Origin: JBNJEM01 sp051745935
GTDB lineage: Bacteria > Planctomycetota > Planctomycetia > Pirellulales > Pirellulaceae
DNA: 12,928 nt
Direction: 5' to 3'
NCBI GenBank assembly: GCA_051745935.1
Contig: JBNJEM010000156.1
Coordinates: 1 to 12,928 of the forward strand
Below the pieces are notes generated by a model. The model was not told the origin of the DNA. It ran no database searches and saw nothing but the letters and a program-made list of their open reading frames with translations. Position numbers and translations under genes: made by a program. Positions 7,762-12,928 of the stretch are shown piece by piece; positions within the stretch are counted from its first letter, which is position 1; every line of letters starts with the position of its first letter.

Positions 7762-8118
7762 CTACGAGGCCAATTGGGCTTTTACTTGTTCGACGACCGT
7801 GTCAAAGCTGGACGGATCGTGAATGGCCATTTCGGACAACTGCTTCCGATCCAATTCAATGCCGGCCAGCTGCATCCCATGCATCAGTTCGCTGTATCGC
7901 AAACCACGCTCCCGCGCCGCCGCATTGATGCGGGTAATCCATAAGCGACGAAACTCCCGTTTGCGGACCCGGCGATCCCGATAGGCAAAGGCGCCCGCTC
8001 GCAGCACTGTTTCCTTGGCCGTGCGCAACATCTTGCGCCGCCCGCCTTGGTACCCCTTCGCTCGCCGAAAAATCCGCCGCTTGGCTCGTGTGCGAGCCGA
8101 TCCCTTGGTCGTTCTCAT
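7762..8118 (-). CDS. rplT: Large-subunit ribosomal protein L20
   Basis: bL20 binds 23S rRNA domain I and is essential for early assembly of the 50S subunit. It has 118 residues, the family norm. The N-terminal basic extension (TTKGSARTRAKRR, then AKGYQGGRRKML) and the conserved core with FAYRDRRVRKREFRRLW, ITRINAAARERGL, AGIELDRKQLSE and the closing AIHDPSSFDTVV are all present. The frame is open for 30 codons further upstream, but those residues are unlike L20, so the ATG at 8118 is chosen; no strong ribosome binding site precedes it (only GGGAAA). In E. coli, L20 represses its own operon by binding the mRNA. The 532-base structured region before this gene is unusual, since rpmI and rplT are normally almost adjacent, and could serve such control (inference). 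Confidence 0.97.
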   Translation of the reverse strand: MRTTKGSARTRAKRRIFRRAKGYQGGRRKMLRTAKETVLRAGAFAYRDRRVRKREFRRLWITRINAAARERGLRYSELMHGMQLAGIELDRKQLSEMAIHDPSSFDTVVEQVKAQLAS

Positions 8119-8650
8119 TTTCCCGGTCCATCCATCGTTTCTGAAACTGGACTTGGCACATTCAGGCCTCCTCGACCACGGGACGTCGAGAACGTTTTGC
8201 TTGCCCATGTACCTGTAAAACTAATCACCTCTGAAATCATCCACAAAAACAGACCTACTCCACCATCCAAAGCAAACTAGCGCGCGCCGCGTAGCACGCT
8301 ATCCGTGTCGCACCCTCCGCCTCGCCGACCGCCGTCACGCGCGCCGTTTAACCGCGAAACCACGGTCCACGCTTGCGCGGCGTGGACCGATCATCGACTT
8401 CTCGCGCGAACACCCGCCTCGGCGGCGCACTTGAGGGACACGACCAACCCTCGGCGGGTGGCCGCCAGCACGAAACACCAAATCGCTTCCCAACGCCGGG
8501 CCGCTCGCCGTCGCCGCGGCCCCCTTCATCTTCACCTAAGGCGGCCGGGCCGCCAGCCAAAGAGGGACACCGCACAGGGATGAGGCGCTCCCGTTGGTCG
8601 CTCACGTCAAGGATGCTCGCACCGTGCGCGCATGTTACGCCCCAAAAACT
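8119..8650 (-). other. Structured rpmI-rplT spacer (candidate regulatory RNA region)
   Basis: 532 bases between two ribosomal protein genes, with no convincing coding sequence. Four strong perfect inverted repeats follow one another: a 10-bp stem with 7-base loop (8363-8389), an 8-bp stem CACCCGCC/GGCGGGTG (8411-8418 with 8453-8460), a 7-bp stem GGGCCGC/GCGGCCC (8498-8504 with 8516-8522), and a 6-bp stem GGCGGC/GCCGCC with 3-base loop (8540-8554). In a transcript of the - strand this would be a chain of hairpins ahead of rplT. The 3' portion toward rplT (about 8225-8280) is more AT-rich and unpaired. GC richness makes some stems likely by chance; the 10-bp one is the strongest. Confidence 0.5.
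8363..8389 (-). promoter_or_regulatory. Perfect 10-bp stem-loop in the rpmI-rplT spacer
   Basis: CGGTCCACGC (8363-8372) is exactly inverted as GCGTGGACCG (8380-8389) around a 7-base loop. On the - strand no T-run follows, so it is not an ordinary intrinsic terminator. An RNA processing site, a protein-binding hairpin or a structural part of a larger fold are all possible. Confidence 0.5.
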
Positions 8651-8854
8651 CTAATAGCTGTGGCCGTTCAGTGCCTGGCGAATCGACTTTTCCATGCAGG
8701 GGTCAACGGTCGCGGTGCCGCGCAGCTTTCTCTTCCGCTTTTGAGACATCCGCGTCTGCAAGTGACTCGTCCCGGCTTGGCGATGAAGGGCCTTGCCCCG
8801 GCCAGTTAGCCGAAAACGTTTCTTGGTTCCCTTGTGAGTCTTCTGCTTGGGCAT
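8651..8854 (-). CDS. rpmI: Large-subunit ribosomal protein L35
   Basis: bL35 is a small, highly basic protein of the 50S subunit. It has 67 residues, the usual family size. The conserved N-terminus MPKQKTHKGTKKRFRLTGRG is complete, and the C-terminal half (RKRKLRG, then a closing helix) fits the family. The start at 8854 is fixed by this N-terminus and by AGGTGG (complement of 8864-8869) nine bases upstream; the frame continues open for 56 codons to the left of it without L35-like sequence. It lies between infC and rplT in the conserved order, but 560 and 532 bases away from them, so it may have its own transcript start or depend on long leader regions. Confidence 0.97.
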   Translation of the reverse strand: MPKQKTHKGTKKRFRLTGRGKALHRQAGTSHLQTRMSQKRKRKLRGTATVDPCMEKSIRQALNGHSY

Positions 8855-9414
8855 GATTGGTTCCCACCTGCTTTTTCGTAGTGTTTTTTCTTCGTGGTGT
8901 TTTTTCGTTGCGACTTCGTCCCGACGACAACTCCCAATCCCAAAAATGGCTGTCCGCTCCCCGATGAGCGCCAAGATAAACCAGGCCGGACATCCGGGGA
9001 TGGGCTCGCCAGACATTGGCATGGCCAGGGGATTTCCTCTCTATCGGCGTAAGTAACCAGCGCCCCCCACACCAGACACTGGCAGGTGGGTTGCAGCCTG
9101 AGTTTTCTCCATGGGACTGGGTCAACGTGTAGGCCAAACCCCACAGTTTAGATCGTATTGGACTTGTAGGAAAGGGCACTTGCCCGAGGTCGGCGGGCGG
9201 CAAGGCCTCGCTCTGGAGGGGGAGCGTCCCCGCGGCGGCTGACGGGCGTGCTGGCCACGGGAGCTGGATCCCGATCGCGGCCCAGGCCGGCTGGCACTTG
9301 AGGCGCGCACCGCGACGGGTCACAATTCGGGCGCGAATAACTGGCCGTCAAATTGCGTGAAAGCACCAGCCGGAGAGGATAGGCGGTTGGGGGACATCGG
9401 GTCCCGCGGGGCGT
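8855..9414 (-). other. infC-rpmI spacer
   Basis: 560 bases with no convincing gene; open frames on both strands lack recognisable protein sequence. Contents seen: the A-rich tandem repeat near rpmI, a hairpin CCCAC+CCAG/CTGG+GTGGG with internal bulges (9066-9090), GGGGA/TCCCC with a 3-base loop (9219-9231), a GC-rich region with several possible pairings (9247-9300), and GGGAC/GTCCC (9391-9405) just after the infC stop. The last could form at the 3' end of an infC message but has no T-run. Confidence 0.45.
8875..8906 (-). repeat. 16-bp tandem repeat just upstream of rpmI
   Basis: Two adjacent 16-base units, TTCGTAGTGTTTTTTC (8875-8890) and TTCGTGGTGTTTTTTC (8891-8906), differ at one base; a partial further unit (CTTTTTC, 8871-8877) overlaps the end nearer rpmI. 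On the - strand mRNA this is an A-rich stretch directly before the AGGTGG ribosome binding site, and A-rich leaders can enhance ribosome loading, for instance through S1 (inference). Confidence 0.6.
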
Positions 9415-9915
9415 CTACTTCGGTCCGACCGTACAGAACATCCTGCGGCCGTGGCGCTGAGGTGGAACCTCGAGTTTGCCGTAATCCGCGAGTTCTTCAA
9501 CAACCTGTTCCATCACGCGGCGACCTTCTTCAACGTGCGCCATTTCACGGCCACGAAACACGACGGAAATCTGCACTTTATCCTTGTGCTTCAGGAAGCC
9601 TATGGCTTTTTTTACCTTGAAGCCAATATCATGCTCTCCCGTTTTCGGCCGTAGCCGAATTTCCTTCGTCTTGGTGTGATGCGTATTCTGACTGGCTTTC
9701 TTCTTTTTCTCGTACTTGTACTTGCCGTAATCCATGATCCGGCAAACGGGGGGGCGTTCCTTGGGAGCCACCTCCACCAAGTCCAAATTGGCGTCACGTG
9801 CTTTGCCGATCGCTTCTCGCGTGGCCATGACGCCTAACTGTGCACCGTCGGCACCAATCACACGTACGGGGGTCATGCGTATTTGGTCGTTGACCCGTGT
9901 CTGATTGCGGTCGAT
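9415..9915 (-). CDS. infC: Translation initiation factor IF-3, probable AUC start
   Basis: IF3 binds the 30S subunit, prevents premature joining of 50S and checks the start codon and initiator tRNA. About 166 residues from the chosen start. The N-domain shows TRVNDQIR and PPVCRIMDYGKYKYE, followed by a Lys-rich linker helix and the C-domain with TKEIRLRPKTGEHD and FRGREMAHVEEG. No in-frame ATG precedes the conserved N-domain: the first is at 9876, which would remove TRVNDQIR, and a stop (TAG, 9939-9937) closes the frame upstream. Candidates are ATC at 9915, with AAAGAAAGG ending nine bases before it, and TTG at 9936 directly after that stop, with no ribosome site. AUC is preferred because infC genes typically use rare AUU/AUC/AUA starts that IF3 itself discriminates against, giving autoregulation. 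A promoter-like element lies upstream at 10020-10049. Confidence 0.95.
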   Translation of the reverse strand: MDRNQTRVNDQIRMTPVRVIGADGAQLGVMATREAIGKARDANLDLVEVAPKERPPVCRIMDYGKYKYEKKKKASQNTHHTKTKEIRLRPKTGEHDIGFKVKKAIGFLKHKDKVQISVVFRGREMAHVEEGRRVMEQVVEELADYGKLEVPPQRHGRRMFCTVGPK

Positions 9916-10019
9916 TGCTGTTATCCTTTCTTTCAACTACTTAGAAAACGTCACCACAGTCGACTCGGTGACACACTCGAGCGACTCGCGTTACGCTACC
10001 CTGTTTGCACAACTCCACT

Positions 10020-10049
10020 AGTATTGCCAACATGGAGCACTCGCGTCAA
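10020..10049 (-). promoter_or_regulatory. Sigma70-like promoter in front of infC
   Basis: On the - strand TTGACG (10049-10044) and AATACT (10025-10020) are 18 bases apart, matching 5 of 6 and 4 of 6 consensus bases. Transcription would begin near 10013, ~100 bases before the infC start and inside the thrS-infC spacer. In E. coli infC also has promoters of its own inside and after thrS, so this arrangement is plausible. Planctomycete promoter rules are less well defined. Confidence 0.45.
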
Positions 10050-10134
10050 CTAGATTTCGCTAAAATCCAGACGCTTCCAGCGAGGGCCCCTCGGGGCGAG
10101 AGCCTTCGTCGAGTCGCCGAACCGCCGCGCGGGG

Positions 10135-12135
10135 TTAATAGCCATTTTGGGCCCCTCGCTCGCCCAGGCCCGCGTCACCGCCAAAGGTCTGCCGGACGGT
10201 TCGTGCCTCGATTTCCTGCTGGAGCCGATCGATGGCCGCCTCGCAGCTCATGGGGCCCAGGTCCCCTTCGATGCGATCCCGCACGCTCACCGAATGATTC
10301 TCCTGCTCCCGCCGTCCCAATACGAACATGTAAGGTATCAATTCGAGTTGAGCATCCCGGATTTTAGCCCCGATCTTTTCCGGGCGGTAGTCACCGCTGA
10401 CTCGCAGTCCCGCGTTGGCGAGCTGCTGTTCGATTATACGCCCGTACTCCTCGAATTTCTGGCTCACAACCAGCACGCGAACTTGCTCCGGGGCCAACCA
10501 CAGGGGAAACGCCCCGGCGAAATGCTCGATCAAGACCCCGATGAACCGTTCCAGGGAGCCGAGCGGAGCCCGGTGGATCATGGCGGGGCGGTGAGGGGCA
10601 TTGTCGGCCCCGATATATTCCAAATCAAACCGCTCTTCACTCGGTAAATTGTAATCGAGTTGCACGGTGCCCAATTGCCATTCCCGGCCGATGCAATCCT
10701 TGACCACGAAATCCGCCTTGGGCCCGTAGAAAGCCGCTTCCCCGGGCTCAATCCGCGCCTCAATCCCGAGGTTCTGGCAGACTTCGATCAGGGCCTCCTG
10801 CGCTCGATCCCAATTGGTCGCGTGGCCCACATATTTGTCGCTGCCCGCTTCTCGAAACCCCAGCCGGACCCGATAGTCCGTTAGGCCCAGGCAATCGAGC
10901 ACGTATTGGGTCATTTCAATACAGGCGCGAAACTCGTCCGGCACTTGTTCATGCGTGCAGAAAATATGGGCGTCGTCCTGAGTAAACCCTCGCACCCGCG
11001 TCATCCCGGAAAGCTCGCCTGACTGCTCGTACCGGTAAACCGTCCCGAACTCGGCCAACCGTAGCGGCAGGTCCCGATAGCTCCGCGGTTTTGACTTGTA
11101 GATCATCACGTGATGGGGACAATTCATCGGTTTGAGCAGATACTGCTCGCCATCGGGCATCTCGATCGGCGCGAACATGCTGTCCATATAGTATGGATAG
11201 TGGCCGGAGGTCTTATACAAGTCAATACGGCCGATGTTCGGCGTGTAGACCGGCCAATAACCCCGACGTTGTAGATCGGCCTTGATGAAGTTCTCCAGGA
11301 GTCCGCGAACAATCGCCCCCTTGGGCTGCCACAGCACTAATCCGCCTCCTGCGAGCGGGCTGATGGTGAACAGATCCAACCGTTTACCGAGCACCCGGTG
11401 ATCTCGTTTCTTCGCCTCTTCCACCATTTGCAGATGCCGGTCCAGCTCTTGCTTGTTGAAAAAGGCCGTGCCATAGAGCCGCTGCAATTGCGGGCGAGAC
11501 GCATCTCCTTTCCAGTAAGCCCCCGCCAAGGAAAGCAACTTGAAGGCTCCAATGGCCCCCGCGCTCGGGACATGAGGCCCCCGACACAGATCCAGAAACT
11601 CTCCCTGCCGATAAAAGGACAGCGTTTCGTGATCCCGCAATGATTCCTCAATGTGCTCGACCTTGTACTGTTGGTTCAGGTCGCGGCAGATTCGAAGTCC
11701 TTTTTCTCGCGGTTCAATAATTCGTTCAAAGGGCTCGTCCGCCTTGATGATCTTCTTCATTTCGGCTTCTATCGCCGGAAAGTCGTCTTCCGACAGGGGC
11801 TCATCCAGGTCAAAGTCATAGTAAAATCCGCCCTCCACGGTCGGTCCGAAGGCCAGCTGAGCGCCTTTGCGCAGCCGCAGAACCGCGCGGGCCATCACGT
11901 GAGCGCACGAGTGCCGCATGACCGATAAAGACTCCGGGTCCTTTTTCGTGAGCAATCGCAGCGCGACTTCGCCGTCACTCGGCAGCGGCTGGTCGAGCCC
12001 CACGATCGTGTCATCCACGTCCGCCGCCAGCGCTGCCTTAGCCAGGCCCGGTCCGATTTCAGCCGCCACGTCAGCCGGGGTAATGGACGATTCATAGTGC
12101 TTGCTGGTACCGTCAGGAAGCGTGATTTTGAGCAT
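10135..12135 (-). CDS. thrS: Threonyl-tRNA synthetase
   Basis: Class IIa synthetase that charges tRNA-Thr and edits mischarged serine. It is complete at 666 residues (E. coli 642). Domains: TGS (1-62); editing domain (about 65-225) with H75, H79, C184 and H188 in HSCAH and CRGPH, the metal-binding set of the Ser-editing site; catalytic core (about 250-540) with the zinc ligands C339 (MNCPHH), H390 (TQDDAH) and H521, motif 2 around RYEQSGELSGMTRVRGFTQ (368-386) and motif 3 RAPLGSLERFIG (522-533); and the anticodon-binding domain (about 548-645, with GDYRPEKIGAKIRDAQ at 581-596). The last ~20 residues are a Gly-rich tail beyond the usual end. The start ATG at 12135 fits the family's MxxITLPDG opening. 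It is the first gene of the - strand series; 219 bases separate it from infC. All key residues are present, so it should be active. Confidence 0.98.
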   Translation of the reverse strand: MLKITLPDGTSKHYESSITPADVAAEIGPGLAKAALAADVDDTIVGLDQPLPSDGEVALRLLTKKDPESLSVMRHSCAHVMARAVLRLRKGAQLAFGPTVEGGFYYDFDLDEPLSEDDFPAIEAEMKKIIKADEPFERIIEPREKGLRICRDLNQQYKVEHIEESLRDHETLSFYRQGEFLDLCRGPHVPSAGAIGAFKLLSLAGAYWKGDASRPQLQRLYGTAFFNKQELDRHLQMVEEAKKRDHRVLGKRLDLFTISPLAGGGLVLWQPKGAIVRGLLENFIKADLQRRGYWPVYTPNIGRIDLYKTSGHYPYYMDSMFAPIEMPDGEQYLLKPMNCPHHVMIYKSKPRSYRDLPLRLAEFGTVYRYEQSGELSGMTRVRGFTQDDAHIFCTHEQVPDEFRACIEMTQYVLDCLGLTDYRVRLGFREAGSDKYVGHATNWDRAQEALIEVCQNLGIEARIEPGEAAFYGPKADFVVKDCIGREWQLGTVQLDYNLPSEERFDLEYIGADNAPHRPAMIHRAPLGSLERFIGVLIEHFAGAFPLWLAPEQVRVLVVSQKFEEYGRIIEQQLANAGLRVSGDYRPEKIGAKIRDAQLELIPYMFVLGRREQENHSVSVRDRIEGDLGPMSCEAAIDRLQQEIEARTVRQTFGGDAGLGERGAQNGY

Positions 12136-12394
12136 GGTAATCCGTTAATCCTCGAAAGGGTCTGCTGTCGGAAACGGCGTCGATACAGAGGACCACCAAG
12201 AAATTCCCGACAACCGGTGAAGCGTAACGTACACGATGAATGGCACTTCCGGCAAGGCTGCCCCGCTCGGCCGCCGCGTCGCCAACGGGGGGGCCCCAGC
12301 CGCCCATGCCCCTTCGGCCTCAACAGTTTTACAGCGCGCAACAGCGGGCTCTGTCGAGGCGACGAGTCAGGAAATTCCGTAAATGGCGCTTCCG

Positions 12395-12423
12395 TTGCCG
12401 CGAACGATCCGCTAATTTATAGT
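12395..12423 (+). promoter_or_regulatory. Sigma70-like promoter upstream of tRNA-Val
   Basis: TTGCCG (12395-12400) and TATAGT (12418-12423) are separated by exactly 17 bases and match 4 of 6 and 5 of 6 consensus bases. The predicted start near 12430 is the first base of the hairpin described next. It would transcribe the 227 bases before the tRNA and then the tRNA. Confidence 0.45.
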
Positions 12424-12429
12424 ATGCTT

Positions 12430-12486
12430 GGGTCGCGACGGCGGGGCGTGCCGTTTTGAGCGACCCATCCCAACTCAGCCGCCGTC
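12430..12486 (+). promoter_or_regulatory. Nested hairpin with a competing pairing partner
   Basis: GGGTCGC (12430-12436) pairs with GCGACCC (12460-12466), enclosing ACGGC/GCCGT (12438-12442 with 12450-12454). The same left arm, as GACGGCGG (12437-12444), is also the exact inverse of CCGCCGTC (12479-12486). The two folds exclude each other, as in attenuators or switching leaders. No known RNA family was recognised; the function is open. Confidence 0.4.
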
Positions 12487-12656
12487 TGGTCTGAAAATGG
12501 TGTGTGATCTTTGGGGTGTGCCTGGTAAAGTGTAGTACATCTTATGAATTCACCCTCCACGGCCAGGTGGTAAAAAGATTCATGGCAGGGAGGCGTTCGT
12601 GGCATGGACGACCGGACATTGTCGCGTCTGTGCGATATGGAGAGAACTATCGTTCA

Positions 12657-12731
12657 GGGCCGTTAGCTCAGTAGGTTTAGAGTGCTTGCTTGACATGCAA
12701 GAGGTCACTGGTTCAAGTCCAGTACGGCCCA
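12657..12731 (+). tRNA. tRNA-Val, anticodon GAC
   Basis: A full cloverleaf can be drawn in 75 bases. The acceptor stem GGGCCGT/ACGGCCC has seven perfect pairs, with discriminator A at 12731. The D arm is GCTC/GAGT with a G-T pair. The anticodon stem CTTGC/GCAAG carries the loop TTGACAT, anticodon GAC, reading GUC and GUU valine codons. The variable loop is AGGTC, and the T arm ACTGG/CCAGT has the loop TTCAAGT. CCA is not encoded (CTG follows), so it is added after transcription. A weak 5-bp hairpin, CGCCA/TGGCG at 12768-12786, lies downstream. An integrase-like gene begins ~105 bases further on, which makes the 3' end of this tRNA a candidate integration site. Confidence 0.95.
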
Positions 12732-12807
12732 CTGACGTAACTTCAATCTACAGCATACTTTGCATCCCGCCAACGGTTTGGTGGCGCGACCTCAAAAGCC
12801 CCGGTAA

Positions 12808-12823
12808 GGTGTGAATTCACACC
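12808..12823. promoter_or_regulatory. Perfect 16-bp palindrome before the integrase-like gene
   Basis: GGTGTGAATTCACACC is an exact palindrome, 13 bases before the presumed GTG start of the gene at 12837. Its core TGAATTCAC also occurs at 12545-12553, upstream of the tRNA. The position suits an operator or a recombinase/excisionase binding site; which protein binds is unknown. Confidence 0.4.
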
Positions 12824-12836
12824 GGGAGCAGTCGCC

Positions 12837-12928
12837 GTGCCAGACCGCACACCTCAGTATCGCCGCTATCGCGGCAAATATGCCCGCGTCAAGATTGACG
12901 GCAAGCTCGTCCATTTGGGCGAGTACGG
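12837..12928 (+). CDS. Probable site-specific integrase, N-terminus only
   Basis: The frame runs from GTG at 12837 off the right edge, so only ~30 residues are visible. They include TPQYRRYRGKYARVKIDG and end with KLVHLGEYG. This resembles the N-terminal arm of phage-type tyrosine recombinases common in planctomycete genomes (a Tyr/Arg-rich start, a xVxxxGKxxxLGxxG pattern, usually followed by a Ser-Pro-Glu stretch). The catalytic domain is not in the window. GGGAG, ending nine bases before the GTG, serves as ribosome binding site. The place directly after a tRNA on the same strand fits an integrase at the edge of an integrated element. It might instead be a different DNA-binding protein; with so few residues the call is tentative. 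Confidence 0.5.
   Translation, partial: MPDRTPQYRRYRGKYARVKIDGKLVHLGEY

Larger units (their letters stand above)
12136..12656. other. Divergent spacer between thrS (-) and tRNA-Val (+)
   Basis: 521 bases with no convincing protein gene. It should hold the promoter and 5' leader of thrS and the promoter of the tRNA. An AT-rich core at 12413-12424 reads as a -10 box on both strands (TATAGT on +, TATAAA on -); only the + strand has a reasonable -35. The side near thrS (12136-12390) is GC-rich with an 8-bp GGGGCCCC palindrome around 12290, and could form structure in the thrS leader; no T-box or tRNA-like operator was recognised. The side near the tRNA carries the alternative hairpins at 12430-12486. 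Confidence 0.45.

Noticed and set aside
8119..8208. N-terminal extension of L20 by 30 codons
   Set aside because: The family length (~118 residues) and the basic N-terminus fit the ATG at 8118.
8335..8605. - strand open frames of 66 and 85 codons between rpmI and rplT
   Set aside because: Composition follows the GC-rich hairpins; there is no ribosome site and no protein-like motif. The region is better explained as structured RNA or non-coding DNA.
8703..9323. - strand open frame of 206 codons across rpmI and its upstream spacer
   Set aside because: It overlaps rpmI in another frame on the same strand and has no recognisable domain.
12136..12413. T-box or tRNA-like operator in the thrS leader
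   Set aside because: No T-box core or threonine specifier context was recognised on the - strand; only GC-rich pairing potential is seen.
12417..12605. - strand open frame of 62 codons between thrS and the tRNA
   Set aside because: No motif and no ribosome site; it covers the hairpin region and promoter-like element, which explain the sequence better.
1..12928. CRISPR arrays, insertion sequences, toxin-antitoxin or defence genes
   Set aside because: No spaced repeat array, no transposase with terminal inverted repeats and no such gene pair was found; the only mobile-element hint is the partial integrase at the right edge.

Overview
The window looks like a chromosomal segment of a GC-rich bacterium, most plausibly a planctomycete (Planctomycetota, Pirellulales-like). 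That assignment rests on the general look of the proteins: a short PheT, a small XRE-type protein of a kind I associate with that phylum, and an integrase N-terminus of a planctomycete-like pattern. No 16S or other marker is present, so it is inference. Most of the window is housekeeping; I found no CRISPR array, defence system or biosynthetic cluster.

Left part, + strand. The 3' half of pgm (alpha-D-phosphohexomutase, glucose-1-P/glucose-6-P interconversion) runs off the left edge. After a ~480-base gap comes a GAF plus SpoIIE/PP2C-like protein (1327-2871) in which most metal-binding aspartates of the phosphatase are replaced, so it is probably a pseudophosphatase. A ~555-base gene-free spacer follows, then a 187-residue XRE-type helix-turn-helix protein (3427-3990) preceded by a strong ribosome binding site and a small cluster of repeats.

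Central part, - strand. Reading right to left, thrS (12135-10135), infC (9915-9415), rpmI (8854-8651), rplT (8118-7762), pheS (7430-6408) and pheT (6214-4196) keep the classic thrS-infC-rpmI-rplT-pheS-pheT order known from Escherichia coli. The set couples Thr and Phe tRNA charging with initiation factor IF3 and ribosomal proteins L35 and L20. Here the genes are separated by unusually long spacers (about 219, 560, 532, 331 and 193 bases), several rich in perfect hairpins. infC has no usable AUG and probably starts at AUC. PheT lacks the EMAP-II-like tRNA-binding domain of the E. coli enzyme. pheT converges with the XRE-type gene over a ~205-base region of inverted repeats and T-tracts.

Right part, + strand. 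A promoter-like element (12395-12423) is followed at its predicted transcription start by a hairpin with an alternative pairing partner, then by tRNA-Val(GAC) at 12657-12731. Just downstream lie a perfect 16-bp palindrome and the first ~30 codons of a probable integrase that runs off the right edge. tRNA followed at once by an integrase suggests that a genomic island or other integrative element begins here and continues outside the window.
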